Both the position numbers and the translations under genes were made by a program. DNA of 64,000 bases, taken from NCBI GenBank assembly GCA_016218045.1, contig JACRFB010000024.1, forward strand, positions 40,613 through 104,612, given 5' to 3'. Each line of letters starts with the position of its first letter. Position 1 is the first letter of the stretch. Below are positions 24,315 through 33,166 of this stretch, in pieces. The notes below the pieces were generated by a model. That model worked only from the letters and a program-made list of their open reading frames with translations, ran no database searches and was not told the origin of the DNA. This DNA is from Ignavibacteriota bacterium. GTDB lineage: Bacteria > Bacteroidota > Ignavibacteria > SZUA-365.

Positions 24315-26344
24315 TCGAGTCCGGCATGGAACCCACATTGCATTCCGTCGCCGGACTCTCCGGCACAATCTGGCTCGTGCTGCTCGTCGCCGTCTCGCTC
24401 CTGCTGTTCGCGCTTCGCGCAGCGTTCTGGGTGCGTATTCTGCGGCTCTCGAAATCCGACAACCGTTTCTCACATGTCGGCAGACGGCTCGCGCTGGTGG
24501 TCCGGGATGTGTTTCTTCAACCACGATTCCGCGATCACAGCTCGCCCGTGCATACCATTGTGTGGCCGGTTCACCTCGTGATTTTCTGGGGTTTTGTGGT
24601 GTACGCCGTCTCCTTCGCCTGGTCACTTCTGCGCGGCCTGCTGCCGGATTCCGGTTTGCCGTGGCCTGAGCAGATCGGTCCCATTGCGCTGCTGATCGAT
24701 GTGTTCGGCGCACTGGTGCTTGCCGCGTTGGTGATATCCGCGGTGCGTCGGTATGTGCTGCGACCGGAAGGAGTGAAGCGCACTGTCGACGCGGCCATCA
24801 TTCTGACACTCATCGCGCTGGTGATGATCACGGCTCTGGCCGGCGGATCGGCGGCGGTCGCATACGAGGGTCATGCGTCCGCGTGGCGCCCCGTCTCATC
24901 GGCACTGGCGGCCGTTGTGTTTGCGGACGGACGCTCCGCCGAAATCGTGGCAACCGTGTTCTGGTGGCTGCACACCGCCATCGTGCTCGGATTTTTTTCG
25001 TACCTGCCCTACTCGAAACATTTCCATCTGCTGGTGTCGCCGTTCAATGTGTACTTCTCGGATCTTTCGCCAAAAGGCAGTCTGCCCGGCGATGGAGACC
25101 TGTCGGCGAATGAGCGACTGGATCTGCGGGATTTCACCTGGCGCGAGTTGTTATCGTCGCTGTCGTGCGCCGAGTGCGGACGCTGCGACCGCGCCTGTCC
25201 CTCGCACAACAGCGGTGAAGGGCTCTCGCCGCAGGACGTTGTACATGCGTTCAAGGAACACATGCTGACGACAGGATCCGTTCTCGCGCGCTCCCGGAAC
25301 GGCGGCTCGCCTGCTGTACTATCGGACGAGATCCTCGCGCCCGAGCAGGTCTGGGCCTGCGCCACATGTTACAGTTGTATGGAACACTGCCCCGTGCGCA
25401 ACGAACACATCCCGCTGCTCATCCGCGCGCGCCGCCACGAAGTGTCGCGCGGCCGCGTGGATACACATCTGCAGGACACTCTTGTGGCGATGACACGGTA
25501 CGGCAACTCGTTCGGACAATCGGAACGCGCGCGTGCAAAATGGAGCGTGGGACTTCCCTTCAAGATTCCCGACGCGCGCAAACAGGCGGTGCAGACACTC
25601 TGGTTTGTCGGCGACACCGCCTCGTACGACGTCCGTGCACATGGGAGCACACGCGCAATGGCGCAAATCCTGCACGCGGCGGGCGTCGAATTCGGCATAC
25701 TGTACGAGGCCGAGCGCTGCGCAGGAAACGATGCGCGGCGTGTCGGCGAAGAGGGACTGTTCCAGATGCTCGCCGAGAAGAATCTCGCCGTACTTGCCAA
25801 GTGTACGTTCGACGAGATCATCACCACCGACCCGCACACATACAACACGCTGCGGAACGAGTACCCCGCGCTCGGCGGGTCGTTCCGCGTCCGTCATCAC
25901 AGCGAGGTTCTCGCCGAGATTCTGGCCACGGGTGTGTTGAACACAACGCCGCTCGGACTTCGCGCCACGTACCACGACGCCTGCTACCTCGGGCGTTATA
26001 ACGGAATATACGACGCGCCGCGTCGCACCCTCGAGGCGCTCGGTGTAAGACTTACCGAAATGCCACGCGCGGGCCGCGATGGGTACTGCTGCGGGGCGGG
26101 AGGCGGCCGCCTCTGGATGGAGGACAGGCCGGGCGCGCTCGAACGTCCGGCGGAGAGCCGCGTACGCGAAGCCGCGGCATTGCCGCAGGTGGATACACTC
26201 GTTGCCGCCTGCCCGAAGGATCTTGTCATGTTTCTGGACGCGGTGAAGACCGCAAATATCGAGGGCCGTCTCACGATCCGTGAACTCGCCGAACTCGTCT
26301 GGCAGTCCGTTTCCACATCCATTCACGAAGCCGAGGGAACCTGA
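24311..26344 (+). CDS. Membrane FeS oxidoreductase, ETF:menaquinone oxidoreductase type (EMO)
   Basis: 677 residues in three parts. The first ~235 residues are a NarI/DUF224-like membrane domain with about five or six helices and histidines that could hold haem b. Next come two [4Fe-4S] motifs (C-A-E-C-G-R-C-D-R-A-C-P near 285 and C-A-T-C-Y-S-C-M-E-H-C-P near 350). The C-terminal HdrD-like part has a degenerate first CCG domain (DPHT where CPHC is canonical) and an intact second one (CYLGRYN near 556, CCGAGGG near 593). Such proteins next to etfBA pass electrons between ETF and menaquinone. The start overlaps etfA by four bases. Confidence 0.88.
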   Translation: MIESGMEPTLHSVAGLSGTIWLVLLVAVSLLLFALRAAFWVRILRLSKSDNRFSHVGRRLALVVRDVFLQPRFRDHSSPVHTIVWPVHLVIFWGFVVYAVSFAWSLLRGLLPDSGLPWPEQIGPIALLIDVFGALVLAALVISAVRRYVLRPEGVKRTVDAAIILTLIALVMITALAGGSAAVAYEGHASAWRPVSSALAAVVFADGRSAEIVATVFWWLHTAIVLGFFSYLPYSKHFHLLVSPFNVYFSDLSPKGSLPGDGDLSANERLDLRDFTWRELLSSLSCAECGRCDRACPSHNSGEGLSPQDVVHAFKEHMLTTGSVLARSRNGGSPAVLSDEILAPEQVWACATCYSCMEHCPVRNEHIPLLIRARRHEVSRGRVDTHLQDTLVAMTRYGNSFGQSERARAKWSVGLPFKIPDARKQAVQTLWFVGDTASYDVRAHGSTRAMAQILHAAGVEFGILYEAERCAGNDARRVGEEGLFQMLAEKNLAVLAKCTFDEIITTDPHTYNTLRNEYPALGGSFRVRHHSEVLAEILATGVLNTTPLGLRATYHDACYLGRYNGIYDAPRRTLEALGVRLTEMPRAGRDGYCCGAGGGRLWMEDRPGALERPAESRVREAAALPQVDTLVAACPKDLVMFLDAVKTANIEGRLTIRELAELVWQSVSTSIHEAEGT

Positions 26345-26347
26345 CCC

Positions 26348-27556
26348 ATGCTTGCCACCGAACATGCCGTCGAACAGATCTGGGGAGTGACGCTGGATCG
26401 TTTGTACGATTCCGAGGAGGGACGCAGAATTCTTTCCTGCATCCAATGCGGCACCTGCGCGGGCACGTGCCCGCATGGTGAGTACATGGAGTATCCGGCG
26501 CGCCGCATCATCACGATGCTGAAAGCGGGGTTGATCGAAGACGTCTTCAATTCCGACAGTCTCGTCAAGTGCGTCAACTGTTACGCGTGCCAGACGAAGT
26601 GTCCGCGCAACATCCGTCTCACGGAGATCCTTCTGCCGCTGGTCAAGGAGCAGAGCATATTGCGGCTCGCGCAGATGCCCGCCGAATTACAGAAGGCGGT
26701 TGAAAACACGTACCGCTATGGCAATCCGATGGGCGAATCGGGAAGAAAGCGCGCGCAGTGGACGCGCACGAGTCCCGTGCCCGTACGGATATTCTCCGAA
26801 GATCCGCGACCGGCCGATGCGCTCTGGTTCGTCGAATCCGATCTGTCATTCCATCCCCGCGGCCAGGATATCGCGCGCGCGACGGCCCGCGTCTTTCACG
26901 CCATCGGCGCCGACGTGGCCATACTCGGAAACGAGGAACGCGCGGCGGGCGACTGCGGACGTCTCTCCTGGGAGCCGGGCCTGTCGGAGGCGCTCATCGA
27001 CTACACCATGTCCATCCTTCAGAAATACCGATTCAACCGGATCATCGTATCCGATCCCCATGCGCTGGACGCGTTCAAGTACCGCTACCCGATGTTCGGT
27101 TTTGATTACCCGGTGGAATCGGTCCTCGGCTTCGTCGCCGCGCGGCTCGACGTGCTCGCGCCGCAGCTTACCTCGCCCATACACAAGACGGCGACGTATC
27201 ACGACTCGTGCTGCCTCGGCCGCCACAACGCCCTGTTCGACGAACCGCGCGCACTGCTGAAGGCCATACCGGGACTCTCGCTCGTGGAGATGGCGCACAA
27301 CCGCGAGAACGCGGTGTGCTGCGGCGGCGGGGGCGGCGGCATGTGGCTTGACACCTACTACAAGGCGCGCAACATGGAACGCCTGTCGGACCGGCGCATT
27401 CGCGAGGCCATCGCAACAGGCGCCGACGTGCTTGCCATCGCGTGTCCATACGAGGTGTCGCGGTTCGAGGACGCCGTAAAGGTGGCCGGCATGGACCAGC
27501 GCATGGAGGTACGCGACATAATGGAATTGCTCGTCGAATCGCTCGGAGGACAATAA
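26348..27556 (+). CDS. HdrD-like (HdrC-HdrB fusion) FeS protein
   Basis: 402 residues. The N-terminal HdrC-like part has two [4Fe-4S] motifs (C-I-Q-C-G-T-C-A-G-T-C-P near 31 and C-V-N-C-Y-A-C-Q-T-K-C-P near 75). The HdrB-like part has a degenerate first CCG domain (DPHA in place of CPHC) and a complete second one (SCCLGRHN near 285, CCGGGGGG near 324), the usual ligand set for a non-cubane cluster. Methanogen HdrB and HdrC are separate and reduce CoM-S-S-CoB; in this bacterium the disulfide or other acceptor is unknown. It is followed 1 bp later by hdrA. Confidence 0.88.
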   Translation: MLATEHAVEQIWGVTLDRLYDSEEGRRILSCIQCGTCAGTCPHGEYMEYPARRIITMLKAGLIEDVFNSDSLVKCVNCYACQTKCPRNIRLTEILLPLVKEQSILRLAQMPAELQKAVENTYRYGNPMGESGRKRAQWTRTSPVPVRIFSEDPRPADALWFVESDLSFHPRGQDIARATARVFHAIGADVAILGNEERAAGDCGRLSWEPGLSEALIDYTMSILQKYRFNRIIVSDPHALDAFKYRYPMFGFDYPVESVLGFVAARLDVLAPQLTSPIHKTATYHDSCCLGRHNALFDEPRALLKAIPGLSLVEMAHNRENAVCCGGGGGGMWLDTYYKARNMERLSDRRIREAIATGADVLAIACPYEVSRFEDAVKVAGMDQRMEVRDIMELLVESLGGQ

Positions 27557-27557
27557 C

Positions 27558-29555
27558 ATGGACGGCAACGGAGAGATCCGCGTCGGCTTCTACATCTGTC
27601 ACTGCGGCAGCAACATCGCCGGACTCATCGACGTGGAGCGGGTTGCCGCGTACGCCGCGCGGCTGCCCGGCGTCGTACTTGCGCGCGACTACAAGTACAT
27701 GTGTTCGGATCCGGGACAGGCGCTGCTCGAGCAGGACATCCGCGAGCACGCGCTGAACCGCATTGTTGTCGCCTCGTGTTCCCCGCTGCTGCATGAACAG
27801 ACATTCCGCAACGCCACCGAGCGCGGCGGGTTGAATCCATTTTATATGCACATGGTGAACATCCGCGAACACGGGTCGTGGGTGCACAACGACGGCGAAC
27901 TTGCAACGGGAAAGGCGATGGACATGGTGCGCGCGGCCGTGCGGCGCGTCGCCTTCCACGAGCCGCTCGAACGGCGTTCCGTCAACGTGACACCCGCCGT
28001 GCTTGTAGTCGGCGGCGGCATCGCGGGCATACACGCGGCGCTCACCATCGCGCACGCAGGCAGGAAGGTGTACCTCGTTGAGCGCGATCCCAGCATCGGC
28101 GGACACATGGCGCAATTCGACAAGACGTTTCCGACGCTCGACTGCGCGGCGTGTATTCTGACCCCGAAGATGACCGCGGTGAAGTCGCACCCGAACATCA
28201 CGCTCTGGACATACTCCGAGGTGGAGCGCGTCGAGGGCTACGTGGGCAATTACCGCGTGACCGTAAAGCGGAAGCCGCGCTATGTGATCGAGGACCTCTG
28301 TGTCGGCTGCCTCGAGTGCATCGAGGCCTGTATCTACAAGAACGGTCGCTGGCCTGACGAGTTCAACATGGGACTCAGCAAACGCAAGCCCGTGTACATC
28401 CCCTTTCCGCAGGCGGTGCCGCCCGTGCCCGTCATCGACCCGGAGCACTGTGTACACATCAAGACGGGCACATGCAAGGATCTGTGTGTACAGATTTGCG
28501 CGGACCGCGAAGCGATCGATTTTTCGCAGCAGGCCGAACACATCGACATTGACGTGGGGGCCGTGATCCTGGCGACGGGCTTCCGCGCCTTCGATCCGAA
28601 GCGTATCCCGTACTACGGGTACGGCGTCCTGCCGAACGTGTACACGGCACTCGAGTTCGAACGCATCGTAAACTCGTCGGGCCCGACGGGCGGCGAGGTG
28701 GTGATGCGCAACGGCCGCGCGCCCGAGCGTGTCGCGATCGTGCACTGCGTCGGTTCGCGCGACGAGGATTACAACCGCTGGTGTTCGCGCGTCTGCTGCA
28801 TGTACTCGCTGAAACTCGCGCATCTGGTGAAGGAGAAGACCGGCGCGGAGGTGTACAGTTTCTACATCGACATGCGCGCGGCGGGCAAGGGCATGGAGGA
28901 ATTCTACAACCGTGTGTCGTCGGAGGGTGTACATCTCGTGCGCGGACGTGTCGCCGACATCACACCAGAAACGCTGCCCCCGCCTGAGGACGGCAGCGGT
29001 CGCGTGATAGTGCAGGCCGAGGACACACTGATCGGGCGGATACGAAAGATACCGGTGGACATGGTGATACTCTCCACCGGCCTCGAACCCCGGGAGGATG
29101 CGGAAGATGTGCGGCGCATGTTCACCATCTCCTGTTCCACCGGCGGCTTCTTCCTCGAGCGCCACCCGAAGCTCGCGCCCGTCAGCACCTTCACCGACGG
29201 CATCTACCTCGCCGGCGCCTGCCAGGGACCGAAGGACATTCCCGACACCGTCGCGCAGGCCGGAGGAGCCGCCGCGGAGGCGCTTGCGCTACTCGACGCG
29301 GGTTCGTTCGAGCTTGAACCCAACACGGCATATATCGACGATGATGCCTGTTCGGGCTGCCTGAGCTGCCTGCCGCTGTGCCCGTACACCGCGATCACAC
29401 GCGACGACGAGACGAAGAAGGCGCGTATCAACGAGGCGCTCTGCAAGGGTTGTGGCACATGTGTCGCGTCCTGTCCGTCCGCATCCATTCGTCAACACCT
29501 GTTCGAAGACGCCGAGATTCTCAGCGAGATCGACGGCCTGCTCTCCTACCACTGA
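27558..29555 (+). CDS. hdrA: HdrA-type flavin and FeS subunit (electron bifurcation)
   Basis: 665 residues, close to methanogen HdrA. The N-terminal region has Cys motifs (Y-I-C-H-C-G-S-N near 12-19, C-S-P near 74). FAD-binding glycine motif VVGGGIAG is at 150-157, followed by GGHMAQFDKTFPTLDCAAC. An inserted ferredoxin motif C-V-G-C-L-E-C-I-E-A-C lies near 252, and two [4Fe-4S] motifs near the C-terminus (C-S-G-C-L-S-C-L-P-L-C-P and C-K-G-C-G-T-C-V-A-S-C-P). HdrA carries the bifurcating flavin that splits electron pairs from MvhD between HdrBC and ferredoxin. GGAGGA lies 7 bases before the ATG. Confidence 0.93.
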   Translation: MDGNGEIRVGFYICHCGSNIAGLIDVERVAAYAARLPGVVLARDYKYMCSDPGQALLEQDIREHALNRIVVASCSPLLHEQTFRNATERGGLNPFYMHMVNIREHGSWVHNDGELATGKAMDMVRAAVRRVAFHEPLERRSVNVTPAVLVVGGGIAGIHAALTIAHAGRKVYLVERDPSIGGHMAQFDKTFPTLDCAACILTPKMTAVKSHPNITLWTYSEVERVEGYVGNYRVTVKRKPRYVIEDLCVGCLECIEACIYKNGRWPDEFNMGLSKRKPVYIPFPQAVPPVPVIDPEHCVHIKTGTCKDLCVQICADREAIDFSQQAEHIDIDVGAVILATGFRAFDPKRIPYYGYGVLPNVYTALEFERIVNSSGPTGGEVVMRNGRAPERVAIVHCVGSRDEDYNRWCSRVCCMYSLKLAHLVKEKTGAEVYSFYIDMRAAGKGMEEFYNRVSSEGVHLVRGRVADITPETLPPPEDGSGRVIVQAEDTLIGRIRKIPVDMVILSTGLEPREDAEDVRRMFTISCSTGGFFLERHPKLAPVSTFTDGIYLAGACQGPKDIPDTVAQAGGAAAEALALLDAGSFELEPNTAYIDDDACSGCLSCLPLCPYTAITRDDETKKARINEALCKGCGTCVASCPSASIRQHLFEDAEILSEIDGLLSYH

Positions 29556-29579
29556 CACCGTGCGCACAGCGAGGACAAC

Positions 29580-30101
29580 ATGAACGACACTGTCGAACAA
29601 ACGGACACGGCTCCCGCGTGGCGGCCGTGCATCGTGGCCTTTTTCTGCACGTGGTGCACATACACGGCGGCGGATCTTGCCGGTGTGGCGCGCATGAAAT
29701 ACGCACCGAACACACGCGTGATACGCGTCATGTGTTCCGGACGCATCGATCCGCAATTTATCCTGGCGGCGTTCGCGCGCGGCGCCGACGGCGTGCTGGT
29801 CGGCGGCTGTCATCCCGGCGATTGCCACTACGCCGAAGGCAACACGAAGATGCTGCGACGCGCCGAACTTGTACATCGCGTTCTCGACGGCATGGGTATT
29901 GCCCGTGAGCGTTTCCGGCTCGAGTGGATCTCCGCCTCGGAAGGCGACAAGGTGAAGAGTGTCATCAACGGCATGGTGGACACACTCACGGTGCTCGGAC
30001 CGCTGAACCTGCCCGGAACCTTTCAGTCGTGGGACAACGAGTTGGAGGAAGGAAACGAGGCGCGTGCACTGCAGTTGGAGGAGGAACCAAGCCATGTCTG
30101 A
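29580..30101 (+). CDS. mvhD: MvhD-type electron-transfer subunit linking hydrogenase to HdrA
   Basis: 173 residues with the [2Fe-2S]-type pattern of the MvhD/FrhD family: F-F-C-T-W-C-T-Y near the N-terminus, V-M-C-S-G-R-I-D in the middle and G-G-C-H-P-G-D-C-H-Y. It hands electrons from the hydrogenase small subunit to HdrA. It lies exactly between hdrA and the hydrogenase small subunit, as expected, and overlaps the latter by 8 bases. Confidence 0.92.
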   Translation: MNDTVEQTDTAPAWRPCIVAFFCTWCTYTAADLAGVARMKYAPNTRVIRVMCSGRIDPQFILAAFARGADGVLVGGCHPGDCHYAEGNTKMLRRAELVHRVLDGMGIARERFRLEWISASEGDKVKSVINGMVDTLTVLGPLNLPGTFQSWDNELEEGNEARALQLEEEPSHV

Positions 30102-31083
30102 CAAACCGAAGGTGGGGTTGTACTGGTGCGCATCCTGCGGCGGTTGTGAGGAATCGGTGGTGGATCTCGCCGAGGACATTCTGGCCGTGGTGGATGCGGT
30201 GGACATCGTATTCTGGCCCGTCGCAATGGACTTCAAAAAAAGCGACATCGAGGCGATGCCCGACGCGAGCATCTTTGCGACGCTGGTCAACGGCGCCGTG
30301 CGCACATCCGAACAGGAAGAGATGGCGCGGCTGCTGCGCCGCAAGAGCCAGGTTCTGATCGCCTACGGATCGTGCGCGCACAGCGGTGGCATTCCTGCGC
30401 TCGCGAATCTGTACGAGAAGGAACGGATCCTGCAGTACGTCTACCACGACGCAAGCACCGTCGACAATACGGAGGGTGTGCGCCCTCAAGCGAAACACAG
30501 CGAAAACGGATTTGCCGTCACCCTGCCCCGCTTCCGCGCCACGGTGCGGAGTCTGGGTCAGGTCGTGGATGTCGATTACACGATCCCCGGCTGTCCGCCG
30601 ACACCACGTCTCCTCAAGGAGGCGCTGTTCGCGTTGCTCGGCGGAGCGCGACCGCCCAAGGGTACGGTGCTCGCGCCCGACACCGCGCTCTGCGACGAGT
30701 GCCCCCGGCGCGACAGCAAGCCGGTGGATCTGCACTTCGACGCGTTCGGACGACCACACACGACACTCGTCCGCGACGACACGTGTTTCCTCGCGGCGGC
30801 GGTACCCTGCATGGGTCCTGCAACACGCGGCGGCTGCGAGGCGCTGTGTCCCTCCGGCAACATGCCCTGCACGGGGTGTTTCGGCCCCACGTCCCGGGTG
30901 CTGGATCAGGGCGCGAAGATGATGTCGTCGCTCGCCTCGAACATCGGCGCGGAGGAGCCGGAGGCGATTCGCTCCGTGCTCGACACCATTCCGGATCCAC
31001 TCGGCACCTTCTACCGGTACGGACTGGCGACGTCGCTGCTGCGGCGCGTTCACAATTCCCAGACAGACTCCCCACAATCTTGA
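30094..31083 (+). CDS. mvhG: [NiFe] hydrogenase small subunit, group 3c (MvhG-type)
   Basis: 329 residues from the ATG at 30094; a start 30 bases earlier would lie deeper in mvhD. No Tat signal, so it is cytosolic. Cysteines for the three clusters are seen in Y-W-C-A-S-C-G-G-C-E-E-S, Y-G-S-C-A-H-S-G-G, I-P-G-C-P-P-T-P and the C-terminal M-P-C-T-G-C-F-G-P ferredoxin-like set. The pattern is that of F420-non-reducing (Mvh) small subunits. Confidence 0.92.
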   Translation: MSDKPKVGLYWCASCGGCEESVVDLAEDILAVVDAVDIVFWPVAMDFKKSDIEAMPDASIFATLVNGAVRTSEQEEMARLLRRKSQVLIAYGSCAHSGGIPALANLYEKERILQYVYHDASTVDNTEGVRPQAKHSENGFAVTLPRFRATVRSLGQVVDVDYTIPGCPPTPRLLKEALFALLGGARPPKGTVLAPDTALCDECPRRDSKPVDLHFDAFGRPHTTLVRDDTCFLAAAVPCMGPATRGGCEALCPSGNMPCTGCFGPTSRVLDQGAKMMSSLASNIGAEEPEAIRSVLDTIPDPLGTFYRYGLATSLLRRVHNSQTDSPQS

Positions 31084-31090
31084 GGACGCC

Positions 31091-32611
31091 ATGAACGACG
31101 AGACGCGCGGCACAGTTCAGACACAGGACGTGCAGATCACACCACGCGAGGAGGGCGGTCGGCGTATCACCATCGATCCGATCACACGGCTCGAAGGGCA
31201 TGGCAAGATCGACATTTTCCTCGATGACAACGGGGATGTGGAACGCGCCTACTTTCAGGTTCCGGAATTGCGGGGCTTCGAGGTGTTCAGCGTGGGTCGG
31301 CCGGCGGAGGATATGCCGCAGATCACGAGCCGCATATGCGGCGTCTGCCCCACAGCGCATCACATGGCCGGTACAAAGGCGCTCGACGCCCTCTACGACG
31401 TCACACCCACCACAACGGCGAAGAAGCTGCGCGAGCTGCTCTACAACATATTTATGCTCGAGGATCACGCGCTGCATGTGTTCGTCCTCGGCGGGCCCGA
31501 CTTCATCGTGGGGCCCGACGCGCCCGCGGCGCAGCGCAACATACTCGGCGTGATCGGCGCGGTGGGACTCGAAGTGGGCACGCGTGTCATCGACATGCGG
31601 AAACGGCTGCGCGGCCTGTTACAACATCTCGGCGGCAAGGCGATACATCCCGTGTTCGGACTGCCGGGAGGTGTCGCGAAACGCCTGGATCCCTCCGAGC
31701 TGCCGCGTTTCCGCGAGGTGGCGCGCGACGGACTCGACTTCGCGCGTTTCACGCTGAAGGTGTTCAAAGACGTGGTGCTGAAGAACGACGACTACCTGAA
31801 ATTGATCACCTCGTATCCATACACACACAAGACCTACTACATGGGGCTCGTCGATTCCGAGAACCGGGTCAATTTCTACGACGGAAGTATCAGGGTTGTG
31901 GATCCCAACGGTGAAGTATACGCGCGATTTCCCGGCGCGCTGTACGCCGATTACATCGCCGAACACGTGGAGCCGTGGAGTTACGTGAAGTTCTGCTACC
32001 TCAAACCCGTGGGATGGAACGGATTCCGCGAAGGTGTCGACAGCGGCATCTACTCGGTGGCGCCGCTGGCGCGGCTCAACGCGGCCGAGGGCATGGCCAC
32101 GCCGGAGGCGCAGAAGGCCTTCGACGAATACTTCGCGACACTGAGCCATCCCGTGCATCACACACTCGCCAATCACTGGGCGCGCGTGGTTGAAATGGTG
32201 TATGCCGCGGAGCGTATCAACGAGCTTCTCGACGATCCCGACATCACCGGCACCGACATCCGCGCCGCATTGACGCGGCAGCCCTCGGTGGGCATCGGCG
32301 TCGTGGAGGCGCCGCGCGGCACGCTGATACATCACTACGAAAGCGATGAACGGGGCGTCATCACTCGCGCCAACCTCATCGTCGCGACGCAGAACAACGC
32401 GGCACGCATGGCCATGAGTGTGGAGAAGGCGGCCCGCGGACTCATTCACAACGGCGAAGTGTCGGACGGTCTGTTGAACAAAATCGAGATGGCATTTCGC
32501 GCCTATGATCCATGCCACGCCTGCGCCACACACAGTCTGCCGGGACAGATGCCGTTGATCGCGCGAATTCTGAAACGCGACGGATCGCTGCATCGAGAAC
32601 TGCGCCGGTGA
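31091..32611 (+). CDS. mvhA: [NiFe] hydrogenase large subunit, group 3c (MvhA-type)
   Basis: 506 residues. Nickel ligands are in R-I-C-G-V-C-P (L1, near 78-84) and D-P-C-H-A-C-A-T-H (L2, near the C-terminus). A 25-residue tail follows the L2 histidine, the sort of extension removed by a dedicated protease once nickel is inserted; that protease is the next gene. I-D-P-I-T-R-L-E-G-H is the N-terminal signature. Group 3c enzymes oxidise H2 in the cytoplasm and feed HdrABC. The Hyp maturation genes are not in the window. Confidence 0.94.
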   Translation: MNDETRGTVQTQDVQITPREEGGRRITIDPITRLEGHGKIDIFLDDNGDVERAYFQVPELRGFEVFSVGRPAEDMPQITSRICGVCPTAHHMAGTKALDALYDVTPTTTAKKLRELLYNIFMLEDHALHVFVLGGPDFIVGPDAPAAQRNILGVIGAVGLEVGTRVIDMRKRLRGLLQHLGGKAIHPVFGLPGGVAKRLDPSELPRFREVARDGLDFARFTLKVFKDVVLKNDDYLKLITSYPYTHKTYYMGLVDSENRVNFYDGSIRVVDPNGEVYARFPGALYADYIAEHVEPWSYVKFCYLKPVGWNGFREGVDSGIYSVAPLARLNAAEGMATPEAQKAFDEYFATLSHPVHHTLANHWARVVEMVYAAERINELLDDPDITGTDIRAALTRQPSVGIGVVEAPRGTLIHHYESDERGVITRANLIVATQNNAARMAMSVEKAARGLIHNGEVSDGLLNKIEMAFRAYDPCHACATHSLPGQMPLIARILKRDGSLHRELRR

Positions 32612-32612
32612 C

Positions 32613-33068
32613 ATGACAACACTCGTTCTCGGTCTCGGCAACGACATACTCGGCGACGACGGCGTGGGCATCGAGGCGGCCCGCGGATTGCGCGCGCTTG
32701 GCGGCACGGACATCGAGGTTATCGAATCGGCCGAGGCGGGCCTCGCGCTGCTTGAGATTCTCGAGGGCTACGACACGGCGCTGATTCTCGACGCGATGTG
32801 CACGGGCGTCCATACACCCGGCAGCATTGTGGAGTTCGGCCCGGAATCGTTCCGCACCGTCACGGCTCCATCGCCGCATTATGCCGGGCTCCCCGAGGTG
32901 CTTGCCATGGCGGATGTGCTCGAACTGTCCTTCCCGCGCACGATACGTATCCTCGCGATGGAGGTCGAGGATCCGTATTCCATTCACGAGGGCCTGTCGC
33001 CCGCTGTCAGGGCCGCATTGCCGGAGTTCATCACACGCGCGGCGGCGCTGCTGGCTTCGAACGGGTAA
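32613..33068 (+). CDS. Hydrogenase maturation endopeptidase (HycI/HyaD family)
   Basis: 151 residues. The N-terminal G-L-G-N-D-I-L-G-D-D-G-V-G carries the family GNxLxxDDGxG motif with the nickel-sensing acidic residues; I-L-D-A-M is the second conserved Asp region; P-S-P-H-Y-A-G-L gives the histidine. It should trim the C-terminal tail of the large subunit encoded one base upstream. It is the last gene of the operon, 51 bp before a strong bidirectional terminator. Confidence 0.92.
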   Translation: MTTLVLGLGNDILGDDGVGIEAARGLRALGGTDIEVIESAEAGLALLEILEGYDTALILDAMCTGVHTPGSIVEFGPESFRTVTAPSPHYAGLPEVLAMADVLELSFPRTIRILAMEVEDPYSIHEGLSPAVRAALPEFITRAAALLASNG

Positions 33069-33118
33069 TCGCGCGCAGCCCATCTCCCTCTACGGACAGA
33101 TGTGCGATGAGAAACGAA

Positions 33119-33144
33119 CAAGGGCGGTCGTGCGACCGCCCTTG
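33119..33144. terminator. bidirectional terminator hairpin between the hydrogenase operon and the giant gene
   Basis: A perfect 12-bp inverted repeat CAAGGGCGGTCG / CGACCGCCCTTG with a 2-base loop. It lies between two convergent genes, 51 bp past the protease stop and 22 bp past the stop of the giant minus-strand gene. No long T run is present on either side, but the stem is strong and the site ideal for ending both transcripts. Confidence 0.75.
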
Positions 33145-33166
33145 CCGTGTCAGTACGATGAAACGG

